A stretch of DNA of 64,000 bases. It comes from Methylocystis heyeri. Lineage in GTDB: Bacteria; Pseudomonadota; Alphaproteobacteria; Rhizobiales; Beijerinckiaceae. Under the pieces are notes generated by a model, which was not told the DNA's origin, made no database searches, and saw only the letters and a program-made list of their open reading frames with translations. The stretch is from the NCBI RefSeq assembly GCF_004802635.2, contig NZ_CP046052.1:1922001-1986000 (forward strand), given 5' to 3'. A program made the translations under genes and the position numbers. Shown in pieces: positions 1 to 8,702 of the stretch (positions within the stretch are counted from its first letter, which is position 1; every line of letters starts with the position of its first letter).

Positions 1-1396
1 TCGTTCCCCCGTGCATCTCTACGAGGTTGCGCACCAGCGCAAGACCGACGCCCACGCCGCCCTGCGTATGGAGTTCCGCACTCGGCGATTGCGTGAAAAG
101 ATCGAACACACGCGGAAGCATTTCGGCTGTGATGCCGATGCCGTTGTCGCGCACGCTTATCTCGCAAACATCTGCGTTACGGCGCGCAGCAAGGTCGATG
201 CGCCCGCCCGGCGGCGTGTATTTCGCGGCGTTGATCAGGAGATTGGCCAGCGCCTGAACAAGACGCACGGAATCGCCTTCGACGATCATCGGCCGCTCGT
301 CGACCGACACGGTCAGTCTATGCCCGGCCTGATCTATGACCGGCGCACTCGTCTGGAGCGCCTGCCGCACGACTTCGCCGAGATCGACCAGGGTTTTTCG
401 GAGTTCGATTTTTCCTGCCGTGATACGGGAGACTTCGAGCAGATCGTCGACAAGTCGAATGAGATGATCGGTCTGCCGCTCCAGAATGTCGATCAGCCGG
501 CGAGTGTCGCTGTCCGGCATGGAAAGCGCGCTTTCCCGCCTCTTCAACACATGAACGGCGTTGCGGATCGGAGCCAGCGGATTGCGCAACTCGTGAGAGA
601 GTATGGCGAGAAACTCGTCGCGGCGGCGGCTTGCGTCGGACAGCGCCTGTTCGGCCGCCTTCCGCTCCGTGATGTCCTGCGCGACGCCGATCAGCCGCAC
701 AGGTTCGCCGGATTCATCGCGTTCGACCCGCCCGCGCTCCAGAGACCAGGACATTCCGCCGCAGGGACGCTTCACTCTCACTTCGCTTTCATAGCGTCCG
801 GTCTCGCTCGTCAGCGCGGCGTGTAGATTGGCGATGAATCTCTCTTTGTCGTCGTCGTGTACGCCGGCCAGCACCGTCTCGATGGTCCTGGCTGGACCGT
901 CCCGCTGCGGGCGCCCGCCAAGGTCCGCGCACTGGAATCTTTGAATCTCGTCACGCTGAATATCCCAATCGAATGAGATCATCGAAGCGGCGTCCAGCGC
1001 CAGTTGCAGGCGAAGCCTGTTTCGCCGCGCAGCCTCGTCGGCATCCTTCAACTCGCTTATGTCCTGAGAAAAGACGATGACGCCGGCTACTTCGCCGGCC
1101 GGCCCGCGCCAGGGGCATATCCGCCAGCGCAGCCACTGGACCGAGCCGTCCGCATGGAGGATTCGATCCGCTTCCGCCTCCAGTGTTTCGCCTGCCAGCG
1201 CGCGGCGGTGGATCGCCCTGAAATGTTCGGGAGCGTCGGGATATATTTCGTAGTGCGAACGGCCTTCCAGGGGGCCTACAAGGCCGTAATCGACCAACCA
1301 GCGCCTGCTCGCCGAAATATATCGCATGTCACGGTCAAACATCGCGACCGCGAACGGCGCATGCTCCAGGAACGCCCTGATTTGTGACTTGTCCAT
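1..1396 (-). CDS. PAS-domain sensor histidine kinase (3' end outside window)
   Basis: Cytoplasmic-type sensor kinase; the reading frame is open to the window edge, so the C-terminus is missing. The start chosen is the ATG at 1394-1396 (MDKSQIRAFL). Two PAS-like modules fill roughly residues 5-125 and 130-260 and end in typical VFSQDISELK and IGVAQDITERK segments. A HisKA domain follows, with the phosphoacceptor His in LSHELRNPLAPIRN, and then an HATPase domain with the N-box NLLINAAKYTPPGG, the G1 motif DNGIGI and the G2 motif GVGVGLALVRN at the edge. No transmembrane segment is visible. Its kinase core is very similar to that of the hybrid kinase at 10554-13028, so the two look paralogous. 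The signal and the partner regulator are unknown. Confidence 0.88.
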   Translation of the reverse strand, partial: MDKSQIRAFLEHAPFAVAMFDRDMRYISASRRWLVDYGLVGPLEGRSHYEIYPDAPEHFRAIHRRALAGETLEAEADRILHADGSVQWLRWRICPWRGPAGEVAGVIVFSQDISELKDADEAARRNRLRLQLALDAASMISFDWDIQRDEIQRFQCADLGGRPQRDGPARTIETVLAGVHDDDKERFIANLHAALTSETGRYESEVRVKRPCGGMSWSLERGRVERDESGEPVRLIGVAQDITERKAAEQALSDASRRRDEFLAILSHELRNPLAPIRNAVHVLKRRESALSMPDSDTRRLIDILERQTDHLIRLVDDLLEVSRITAGKIELRKTLVDLGEVVRQALQTSAPVIDQAGHRLTVSVDERPMIVEGDSVRLVQALANLLINAAKYTPPGGRIDLAARRNADVCEISVRDNGIGITAEMLPRVFDLFTQSPSAELHTQGGVGVGLALVRNLVEMHGGT

Positions 1397-1505
1397 AAAC
1401 CGCCGTCATTGTGAGCGCGCCAGGAAGAAGTCTCCTGCTCGCGTAAGCGCATGAATCAGCTTACGAGAAACAGCCGCCGAGTGGCAAGAATATGCAAAAG
1501 GATAG

Positions 1506-1853
1506 TCAATTCTTGATCATCTCGATCCGGCTCGACGCTCGCCCCTGCTCCACTACGAGGAGCGTAGCGCCCGCGCCGGCGCGCGTCAGAGTCGCCCGTC
1601 CGCCGTTGAAAGAAAAGCCCAATTTCTCGCCTTTATTCGAGAACCGCACCTTGCTCGGTTCGAAATAGTGGTACCTCCAAAAAAAACCGACGGCGACATA
1701 ACCGGCTATCGTGACCTCGGCTGTTTCACTGCTTCCGGCGCTGCGCCACGCGCCGTCCAGGGCGGGCTTTCGAGGGGCCGGTTGCGGAACGCTCGAAGGG
1801 ACGAAAGCAGCCGCGCAACAGATCAAACGGCGTCGATCGATCAGGGCGGCCAT
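1506..1853 (-). CDS. small secreted hypothetical protein
   Basis: 115-residue protein of unknown function. The start is the ATG at 1851-1853, preceded at a good distance by GGAGGA; an upstream in-frame TTG at 1868 would overlap that ribosome-binding site. The N-terminus (MAALIDRRRLICCAAAFVPS) looks like a short signal or lipoprotein-type export signal, followed by a Pro-rich stretch and a beta-rich body with GEKLGFSFNGG. It begins just after the stop codon of the Mg2+ ATPase on the same strand, so it is probably co-transcribed. I do not recognise the family. Confidence 0.6.
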   Translation of the reverse strand: MAALIDRRRLICCAAAFVPSSVPQPAPRKPALDGAWRSAGSSETAEVTIAGYVAVGFFWRYHYFEPSKVRFSNKGEKLGFSFNGGRATLTRAGAGATLLVVEQGRASSRIEMIKN

Positions 1854-1869
1854 CTCGTGTTCCTCCAAA

Positions 1870-4572
1870 TCACGTGCCGAAACGGCGCAGGAAAAAGCTT
1901 TTGGCGAGTTGGGCCGAGAGACCGTAGGCGATCACTATGGCGGCGAGAACAGGCCAGTAAGCCGCCGGCAGCGGCGTAAACGCAAGCGCCTCTCCGGCCC
2001 GCGTGAATGGAAGAACGACGCCGATGGCGCAGACGAGAACGGACATAGCGACAAGCGCCGCACTGGGGCGGCTTTGGAAAAAAGGAATTTTCGCCGTGCG
2101 GATGATGTGGACGATCAGCGTCTGGGTCAACAGCGATTCGACAAACCATCCCGTTTGAAACAGAGCCGGATTGTTCAGTCCGTCGAAGAAACTTATGAGA
2201 ATATAGAACGTGACATAGTCGAAGATCGAGCTGACCGGGCCGATCGCGAGCATGAATTTGAAGAGATTGTCGATGTCCCATTTACGCGGACGTTCGAGGT
2301 AGTCGTCGTCGACGTTGTCGGTCGGAATCGCGGTCTGGGAGAAATCGTAAAGCAGGTTGTTGGTGAGCACCTGAACCGGGAGCATCGGCAGGAAGGGCAG
2401 GAAAACGCTGGCGCCGAGCACGCTGAAGATAGTCCCGAAATTCGAGCTGGCTCCCATCTTGATATATTTTACGATGTTGCCGAAAACCTTGCGCCCTTCG
2501 ATGACGCCGCGCTTCAGCACGCTCAGGCTCTTGTCGAGCAGAATGATGTCGGCGGACTCCCTCGCGATATCCACGGCGGTATCCACCGAAATGCCGACGT
2601 CGGCGGCCTTCAGCGCCGGGCCGTCGTTCACGCCGTCGCCCAGGTAGCCGACCACATGGCCGCGCGCATGCAGCGCACGAATGACCCTGGCCTTCTGGTC
2701 GGGAGAAACCTTGGCGAAAACAGTGACGCTCTCGACGAGTTCGACCAGCGCGGCGTCATCCATCGCCTCCACCTCGGCGCCGAGGGCGACCCGCTCGACG
2801 GCGAGCCCGACCTCACGGCATATCTTGCGCGTGACGATCTCGTTGTCGCCGGTGAGAATCTTGACGGCGACGCCGCATCGCGCAAGCTCGCCGAGCGCCG
2901 CCGCGGCGTCTTCCTTGGGCGGATCGAGAAAAGCGACGAAGCCCTGAAGCGTGAGCCCTCGCTCATCTGCAACGGAATAGGATTTCTTCGGCTGCGCTAT
3001 GTCTTTGGTCGCCACCGCGATGACGCGCAAGCCGTCTTCGTTCAGCGCGCGCGCCCTCGCACGAGCGGCGTCGAGACCCGCCGCAGTCATGGCGCTTACT
3101 TTCCCGGAAAGCTCGTAATAGGCGCAGATCGGGAGCACCTCCTCCACCGCGCCTTTGCAGATGAGAAGACGCCTTTGCTTCGCGCGCGGCAGAAACAGCG
3201 AAAAGAAGCTTTCGCCTCTCGGCGCCGCGCCGGAAAGCGCGACGGAAAGACGCCGGCGCGCGAAGTCGAAAGGAATCTCGTCGATGAGGGCGTAATCGCG
3301 AGCGGGACGCAAATTCTCGCCGAGGCGCACATGTTCCAGCACGGCGTCGTCGAGCAGATTTTTGAGACCCGACTGAAAATGGCTGCTGAGCCAGGCATAT
3401 TCGAGCACACGCTCGCTGCTCGCGCCGGCAAGGTCGAGACTTAAGCTCAGCACCACGCGGTTTTGCGTCAGCGTGCCCGTCTTGTCCGTGCAAAGGACGT
3501 CCATGGCGCCGAAATTCTGTATTGCGTTGAGGCGTTTGACGATGACGCGGCCCTTCGACATTTCGATCGCGCCTTTGGCGAGATTGACCGTCACGATCAT
3601 CGGCAGGAGTTCGGGGGTGAGACCCACCGCGACTGCGACCGAGAAAAGCATCGCTTCGCCCCAGTCTCCTTTGGCGAGCCCGTTGATGAGGAACACGGTC
3701 GGGGCCATCACCAGCATGAAGCGGATCATAAGCCAGATGAATCGGTTCACGCCCTTGTCGAAGCTGGTGGGTTCGCGCCGCTTTGCAATCTTGTCCGCGA
3801 GCCGGCCGAAACAGGTCGCAGCGCCCGTGTGCACCACCATCGCCGTAGCGAAGCCGCTGACGACGCTCGCGCCCATCAGGCAGAGATTGGGCGTTTCGAA
3901 AGGATCTCGCTCATCCGTCCCGCAGGACGCGGCGCTTTTTTCGACCGGCATCCCCTCGCCGGTCAGGGCCGACTGATTGAGGAAAAGCTCCTTCGACGAC
4001 AGCAGGCGCAGGTCGGCGGGAATCATATCGCCTGCCGAAAGGCGCACCACGTCGCCGGGAACCAGCCGCTCGAAAGGAACTTCGCTATAGACGCCCGTCC
4101 CCTCTTCCCGGTCCCGCCGCTTGACCGTGGCCATGCTCGTCACCATGGAACGCAGGCGCGCGGCCGCGTCGTTGGAGCGGTGTTCCTGCACGAAGGCCAT
4201 CAAGGTGGCCAGCAACACGATCAGCAAAACCACCACGGACGAATGGATGTCGCCCAGCAGCCAGGACGCGGCGGCGAGCGCCGCCAGCAGAGCATTGAGC
4301 GGATTTCCGGCGCGCTCCAGAAACTCCCGCAGCAGAGAGGGCGGCTTTTCCTGAGCGACGAGATTCGGGCCGTGAAGGGATAGACGCTTCTCGGCGTCGT
4401 TCTCGCTCAGCCCCTCCGGCGAAGAGGACAGCCGTGCAAACAGCCCCTCTTCGTCCATGCGACTCGCCGAAATCAACTCGGTGGAGAGTTCGGGATCGAC
4501 CCGCGCGACGGAAGCTCCTCGCGCCGGGGACAAATCGAGAAAACCGAGACAAAAGCGTAGGATGTTGGTCAT
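1870..4572 (-). CDS. mgtA: magnesium-translocating P-type ATPase (MgtA/MgtB type)
   Basis: P3B-type ATPase that imports Mg2+ across the inner membrane using ATP. The start was chosen at the ATG at 4572 (MTNILRF), giving 900 residues, the usual length of the family; the longer frame upstream adds an Arg-rich segment unlike these proteins. Visible motifs are the actuator-domain SALTGEGMPVEK, the P3B membrane motif TPELLPM, the phosphorylation site CTDKTGTLT with Asp363, and the hinge GDGVNDGPALKAADVGIS. The C-terminus has the expected last membrane helices. It is transcribed away from the toxin gene at 4753, with 180 bp between them, and is followed by a small secreted protein gene. No Mg2+-sensing leader could be identified by eye. 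Confidence 0.95.
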   Translation of the reverse strand: MTNILRFCLGFLDLSPARGASVARVDPELSTELISASRMDEEGLFARLSSSPEGLSENDAEKRLSLHGPNLVAQEKPPSLLREFLERAGNPLNALLAALAAASWLLGDIHSSVVVLLIVLLATLMAFVQEHRSNDAAARLRSMVTSMATVKRRDREEGTGVYSEVPFERLVPGDVVRLSAGDMIPADLRLLSSKELFLNQSALTGEGMPVEKSAASCGTDERDPFETPNLCLMGASVVSGFATAMVVHTGAATCFGRLADKIAKRREPTSFDKGVNRFIWLMIRFMLVMAPTVFLINGLAKGDWGEAMLFSVAVAVGLTPELLPMIVTVNLAKGAIEMSKGRVIVKRLNAIQNFGAMDVLCTDKTGTLTQNRVVLSLSLDLAGASSERVLEYAWLSSHFQSGLKNLLDDAVLEHVRLGENLRPARDYALIDEIPFDFARRRLSVALSGAAPRGESFFSLFLPRAKQRRLLICKGAVEEVLPICAYYELSGKVSAMTAAGLDAARARARALNEDGLRVIAVATKDIAQPKKSYSVADERGLTLQGFVAFLDPPKEDAAAALGELARCGVAVKILTGDNEIVTRKICREVGLAVERVALGAEVEAMDDAALVELVESVTVFAKVSPDQKARVIRALHARGHVVGYLGDGVNDGPALKAADVGISVDTAVDIARESADIILLDKSLSVLKRGVIEGRKVFGNIVKYIKMGASSNFGTIFSVLGASVFLPFLPMLPVQVLTNNLLYDFSQTAIPTDNVDDDYLERPRKWDIDNLFKFMLAIGPVSSIFDYVTFYILISFFDGLNNPALFQTGWFVESLLTQTLIVHIIRTAKIPFFQSRPSAALVAMSVLVCAIGVVLPFTRAGEALAFTPLPAAYWPVLAAIVIAYGLSAQLAKSFFLRRFGT

Positions 4573-4752
4573 TCTGGCGCCCCGGCTCCGGATTGATGTT
4601 ACGTGAGCCGTGAGACCGGCGCCAGCCCTCGTCTGCGTGCCGTGGGACGCCGTTCGTCGATCCACCCCGACCTAAGTGTTCTCTTTTTGTTCTTGTCATT
4701 CTCCCTGCTCCGATCTAGGCTGAAGTCCCAAAGACGTTTCAAGGAGAGGCGG

Positions 4753-5850
4753 ATGCTTCGAGGCGATGCGCTAAGAGAGCGGTTTGAAAAGCGCCTATGG
4801 TCGAGGCCGATTTCACATGCCGCCGAAATTGGCGACGACGGGCTGATCCTCGGAGCGGGAACGATACTCGCTCGAATGACGCGCGACGCCTTCGGCGCGC
4901 CCCGCCTCGCTGTCGAAGAAGATGAAGACCGCATATTCGCGCTACTCGCGGCGGCGCATGGCCGTCCCGCATCCCCGGAGTTGTGGCGCCATCTGGAAGG
5001 GGCCTCGGATTACTGGCGGCGCGGCGAAAAGGCCCTCGCCAATATCCGCCTGGCCTATGCCGCCCTCCCTCGGCTCGAGGACCGCGCCGACGCCTATCGG
5101 CTCTTTCTCGCCGAGGAGCTGCTTGATAGCGGCATGGCGCCCGGCGCCTTGATGAAGGGGCTTGGGGTCGAGCCGCCAACTCGCGGCTTTGTGAAATACG
5201 ACTCCAACCAGCCGCGGGTTCCTGCCGGCAATGGCAGAGAGAGCGGTAGATGGGGTTCGGCCGGCGGCTCCGGGCAGGACAATAAGACTCCGGCGCATGG
5301 CGTGGCGCCAGCGGCGACGCAGAATCCGGCCTCGGCGCAAATCCTTGCTCAAGCAGCGGCGGGGAGCGCGGAAATTTCCAGCGCCGCGCGCGGTGTTGGA
5401 ACGCTCGCGCAGGGCCTGTTCGAGGCGGTCGAGAGCAGCGCCTTTCTCGCAGGGCTCGGAAGATTGGTCGCGGCGGCGGGCGGTCCGGCGATCACGCTCG
5501 GCGCAATTCTCATCCCAACGCCAGCCGGCCGCGCATCGGAAGGCAATATCCCCGGCGAGCCTGATCTTCACTATTCATTCGACGAACCGGCGGGAAGGCT
5601 GCATTTATATCGAGAGGGCGAGAACGGCCGGGAAACCGTCGCTGACGCCTCTCTGGGCGCACATGGCATTTTCGTCGACGACGAAACCGACGTTCCCATC
5701 GCGCGTTACGTCAAAGGCGCCGTTGTTTTCGATGCGGATTCGCTCTCCTCCGTGCATGCGGATCGGGCCGCCGAGAAATCCAAGAACGAGCCGAAGCTTT
5801 GTCCCGATCCGGGCCCAGATGACCCGCACGGAGCATCCGAGCGCGCCTAG
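4753..5850 (+). CDS. N-terminal carrier part of a polymorphic toxin, ended by in-frame TAG
   Basis: 365 residues from an ATG preceded by AAGGAGAGG. The first ~145 residues are helical and unassigned. Next comes the linker NQPRVPAGNGRESGRW (about residues 153-168), of the type found after phage portal and head proteins. Then come an Ala/Gly-rich, possibly membrane-active stretch (about 190-260) and a beta-rich region ending KLCPDPGPDDPHGASERA. The frame then meets TAG at 5848-5850. Directly after the stop the same frame encodes a Tox-REase-5-type nuclease domain, so this is probably the front of one toxin that has lost, or conditionally skips, its warhead. An Imm52-type immunity gene follows. 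Family memory, not a search, supports continuity between the two halves. Confidence 0.8.
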   Translation: MLRGDALRERFEKRLWSRPISHAAEIGDDGLILGAGTILARMTRDAFGAPRLAVEEDEDRIFALLAAAHGRPASPELWRHLEGASDYWRRGEKALANIRLAYAALPRLEDRADAYRLFLAEELLDSGMAPGALMKGLGVEPPTRGFVKYDSNQPRVPAGNGRESGRWGSAGGSGQDNKTPAHGVAPAATQNPASAQILAQAAAGSAEISSAARGVGTLAQGLFEAVESSAFLAGLGRLVAAAGGPAITLGAILIPTPAGRASEGNIPGEPDLHYSFDEPAGRLHLYREGENGRETVADASLGAHGIFVDDETDVPIARYVKGAVVFDADSLSSVHADRAAEKSKNEPKLCPDPGPDDPHGASERA

Positions 5851-6216
5851 GCCTATCAAGAGCAGATCAGCCGCCTGAACAACCCGCAGCGGCCTCTATT
5901 ACGCGGCGAGGCTGGCAAGCTTTTCAACCCGACGACAAAAAGGATGGTCGCTTTTGACGACTGCCGCGAAAGCGACGGAACCATGATCGAGGCCAAGGGG
6001 CCGGGCTTTGCTAAAATGCTCGGAGGAAAGTTCATGGCCAAAAGACTTAAAAAAAGGTGGTTGGGTCAGGCTGAGCGCCAAATGGGCGCCGCCGGATCGC
6101 GCGATGTCGAATGGGACTTCGCCGAGGCCAAGGCCGCCAAAACTGCGCGAAGGTGGTTCGCCCGGAAATATCGAAAGATCAAAGTCAAAGTCGTACCTGG
6201 GGAGCTGTGGTCATGA
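5851..6216 (+). pseudogene. Tox-REase-5-type nuclease domain, stop-separated from its carrier
   Basis: 121 codons open in the same frame as the preceding gene, directly after its TAG. The product would start AYQEQISRLN, which matches the start of restriction-endonuclease-fold toxin domains. It contains FDDCRESDG followed by the catalytic-type EAK in TMIEAKGPGFAK (Glu codon at 5989), then the QAERQ..AAG and EWDFAEAKAAK segments typical of the family. It is basic at its C-terminus. The only in-frame ATG before the catalytic region is at 5944; it has no usable spacing to a ribosome-binding site and would remove the first 31 residues. The stop codon TGA overlaps the immunity gene start by 4 bp. 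It is either recently inactivated or made by readthrough; the frame shows no other damage. Confidence 0.75.
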
Positions 6217-6968
6217 CCCATCCAATAGGCATAGAAATCGAGGACGAAAGCAAAGATTTTTTCATCGGCGCCGACTGGGAAGCGCGCGCCGAGACGCCGG
6301 AGGCGCTTGCCGCGCGTTTCCTGCGCATGATCGATTCCTTGAAAGAAATCGACCCCGTTTTCAGCCTTTGGACCTGCGGCACGCAGCGTCCCGAGAACCT
6401 CGAGGAAGCCCGGGACCGCTACGCCGCGGAAATCGCAGCGGGGATCATGCGGGACGACTGGAAGGAGCCCATTCCTGAAATGGGTTATTTGTTCGGCGCA
6501 TTTACCCGCAACACGCCCGAGGCGCGCGCCTTCGACGTGACATGCAGGGCGGGGTCTTACGTCAAAGAGGTCTTTGGAAATAGCGTGACTCTCTCGACCG
6601 ACGTCGAGATCGGCTCCCGGCCCGATGCGGACGTCGTAAGCCACCGGATCTTTCGCGCCGCTCTGCTTGCGGTCGTCGACGCCTGGGACCCCGTCATGGC
6701 GAACGCCACCTCACACCCGCTCGTCGAAGCAACCGAGTCAGACTCATATTTCGCGCCCGCGTGGATTCAGTATCTCTGTCCATGGCTCGCAGAAAAAATC
6801 ACGCCTCCTTCTACAGTCCTTGCGGAGCGTCTGCCCAATGGCGGGCTGCTGATGAGCGCGACCACCGAGACCTTCGACGTCGACAATCCCGCCCATATGG
6901 CCGCCGCCCGAGACATGGCGAAGGCCATGGCCCCGCTCGACCGGCTTCCGTGGCCATCGAAGGGTTGA
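6213..6968 (+). CDS. Imm52-type immunity protein
   Basis: 251-residue cytosolic protein. It starts at the ATG at 6213, which overlaps the toxin stop (ATGA), so the two are translationally coupled. The sequence resembles immunity protein 52: an early segment FIGADWEARAETPEALAARF, then LKEIDPVFSLW, a central YLFGAFTRNTPEARAFD segment and a C-terminal LPNGGLLMSAT motif. Imm52 proteins are known as the usual partners of Tox-REase-5 toxins, which fits the domain encoded just upstream. The gene is intact although the toxin is interrupted, as expected if protection against related toxins from neighbours is still useful. The family call comes from recalled motifs. Confidence 0.75.
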   Translation: MTHPIGIEIEDESKDFFIGADWEARAETPEALAARFLRMIDSLKEIDPVFSLWTCGTQRPENLEEARDRYAAEIAAGIMRDDWKEPIPEMGYLFGAFTRNTPEARAFDVTCRAGSYVKEVFGNSVTLSTDVEIGSRPDADVVSHRIFRAALLAVVDAWDPVMANATSHPLVEATESDSYFAPAWIQYLCPWLAEKITPPSTVLAERLPNGGLLMSATTETFDVDNPAHMAAARDMAKAMAPLDRLPWPSKG

Positions 6969-7149
6969 TCCGGCGAGAGGAGGCCACAAATCGGGACATG
7001 GCTAAATCAACCGGATTTTCGATTGCAAAAGTGTTCGCGTCCTTATCTCAACCGGCGCGCCGACTGCGTCGCGAGCAGCCAGGGTCGGACGTTGCAGCTC
7101 GGCGCCCGGGCGATTGCCAAATTCCCCGCCGCGAGGCAGGCTCGGCCAC

Positions 7150-7953
7150 ATGGAGCTTCAGTGGATCGACGATTTTCTGGCCCTGTGCCAGACACGCAAT
7201 TTCACCCGCGCGGCCGAGGCGCGCTGCACCACCCAGCCGGCCTATAGCCGGCGCGTGCAAAAGCTGGAGGAATGGCTGGGCGCGCCCCTGTTTTACAGGG
7301 AGTCCCGGCCCGTGAGCCTGACCCCCGCGGGCGAAGCCTTTCTTTCCCGCGCCCATCGCCTGCGCGAAGAAATCTTCGACGCCCGCCGCGCCGTGCTGAC
7401 CGCGTCGAGCCATTTCAGGAAATCGCTTCGCATATACACCACCAACACCCTGGCCTCGGCTTTCCTCTGCCCGTGGCTCGGAATGCAAGACCTTAAAAGC
7501 TACTCGCTGATCGTCGCCTCCATCGCCGGCTGTCTCGAAGCCGTGCGGCGGGGGCACGCCGATATCTGCCTCATTCCGCATTTTGGCGGCGCGGAGGAAA
7601 TAGCGGGCCTGAAAACCGAAGAGGCCGGCGAAGACCGTCTGGTCCTGATGCAATCGCCCTCCGCCGCAAATAAGGTTCGGCTCGAAAACGGCAAGCTCTG
7701 CGGCCCGGTGATGGTCTATACGCCCGGGACGGCCTATGGCGCCCGCGTGGCGGCCATGCTGGAGGCGTATGGCGTCGAGATATCCGAAGCCCCGGTCTGC
7801 GAAAGCGCCTCGGCCGAGGCCCTGCTCGCGCAGGCGAAGGCGGGGCTCGGCGCAGCCTTCGTTCCGGCGATGCTCGCCGGCCCCAATCTCGAGCGTTGCG
7901 CGGTCCCGGAGTTCTTCGACCTCCCGTACAAGATCGTAGCCTTGCGGCGCTGA
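7150..7953 (+). CDS. LysR-family transcriptional regulator
   Basis: 267 residues from the ATG at 7150 (MELQWIDDFLALCQTRNFT). The N-terminal winged helix-turn-helix is clear: FTRAAEARCTTQPAYSRR, then LEEWLGAPLFYRES and LTPAGEAFL. An effector-binding LysR substrate domain follows from about residue 85 and is slightly short for the family. The N-terminus (W.DDFLALC.TRNF) is closest in style to the YjiE/HypT branch of LysR proteins, but that alone does not identify the signal. It stands alone: upstream is the toxin/immunity pair and downstream a small unknown gene, both in the same direction. No target gene is evident. Confidence 0.88.
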   Translation: MELQWIDDFLALCQTRNFTRAAEARCTTQPAYSRRVQKLEEWLGAPLFYRESRPVSLTPAGEAFLSRAHRLREEIFDARRAVLTASSHFRKSLRIYTTNTLASAFLCPWLGMQDLKSYSLIVASIAGCLEAVRRGHADICLIPHFGGAEEIAGLKTEEAGEDRLVLMQSPSAANKVRLENGKLCGPVMVYTPGTAYGARVAAMLEAYGVEISEAPVCESASAEALLAQAKAGLGAAFVPAMLAGPNLERCAVPEFFDLPYKIVALRR

Positions 7954-8062
7954 CGGCTCTCCCGGACGATGCTGGAAAGGCATCGAACCATCCAAACCCG
8001 CTATTGGCCACGGGCTCGCGAAAGCTTTATGGCTTACAGGGAGCCAAGCCCGCGAGGAAGCG

Positions 8063-8284
8063 ATGTCCAGGAACACAAAAAACATGCGGTTGCGAGAGCG
8101 GGGTTCCGACACCCGCGCCCTGCGCATGCTGCCGCGCGAGGTAAAGCTGCTCGACGCTCCCGGCGGCGAGCGCGAAGGGCTATGCGAATTCGAAGTGACT
8201 TCCGGCAACGCCGCCTGGCGCGAGGGCGAGCATTTTTATCTCACCAGGGCGCAGGCTCGAACGGCCTACGCTTCGGCCGGGTGA
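8063..8284 (+). CDS. small hypothetical protein
   Basis: 73-residue protein starting at an ATG preceded by GAGGAAGCG. It is soluble and charged, with no signal peptide or cysteine; the C-terminal half reads WREGEHFYLTRAQARTAYAS. I do not recognise the family. It lies 109 bp after the LysR gene and is followed within 55 bp by a convergent gene. The good ribosome-binding site is the main reason to accept it. Confidence 0.5.
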   Translation: MSRNTKNMRLRERGSDTRALRMLPREVKLLDAPGGEREGLCEFEVTSGNAAWREGEHFYLTRAQARTAYASAG

Positions 8285-8338
8285 AAAGCGAAAGCGAGCG
8301 AGCTTGGCCCTGCAATGATCGGCGCCGCCACCGGAGCG

Positions 8339-8641
8339 TTAAAAGCACCCGTTCGCTTTGAGCTCGACCAGCATCGGCGCGCAGGGGTCGCCTTGCGCCT
8401 CCTCATGATGGCGATGGCGACGCATATGTTCCCATTCCTCGGGCTCGACGCCTTCGCGCTCCATCTCCTCGCGTCTCCACTCGCGCTCCTCTTCGCGATT
8501 GCGATCACGCGCCTGCTGGGCGCGCACGCAATCGCGATAGTTCGTTTCCAACGCCAGACAGAAGGGAACATTGGGGCCAGCCTTGGCCGGGCCAGCGAGA
8601 ACCGCTCCGAGGATCAATATGGAAAATACGGCAGGACGCAT
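8339..8641 (-). CDS. small secreted charged protein
   Basis: 100 residues from the ATG at 8641. A classical signal peptide is visible (MRPAVFSILILGAVLAGPAKAG), with cleavage likely after AKA. The mature part is very rich in Arg and Glu (EEEREWRREEMERE), probably a single charged helix. It carries Cys residues near both ends (FCLALE..YRDC and GDPCAP...NGCF) that could form disulphides in the periplasm. The function is unknown. It is the last gene of a minus-strand set beginning with the molybdoenzyme factors, but with a 61 bp gap and no evidence of shared function. Confidence 0.6.
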   Translation of the reverse strand: MRPAVFSILILGAVLAGPAKAGPNVPFCLALETNYRDCVRAQQARDRNREEEREWRREEMEREGVEPEEWEHMRRHRHHEEAQGDPCAPMLVELKANGCF

Positions 8642-8702
8642 TTGGGCACCTTTACAGCGAGCGCGCGGAAGTCCCGCGTCGCGTAAAATCATCTGGTTGC
8701 GA

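Noticed and set aside
11-826. Long plus-strand open frame at the left edge
   Set aside because: It is the antisense shadow of the PAS histidine kinase, whose minus-strand frame has all kinase motifs and runs off the window.
1711-3444. 577-codon plus-strand frame
   Set aside because: Antisense of the Mg2+ ATPase; composition is shadow-like (Asp/Arg/Glu-rich) with no domain, while the minus strand has every P-type ATPase motif.
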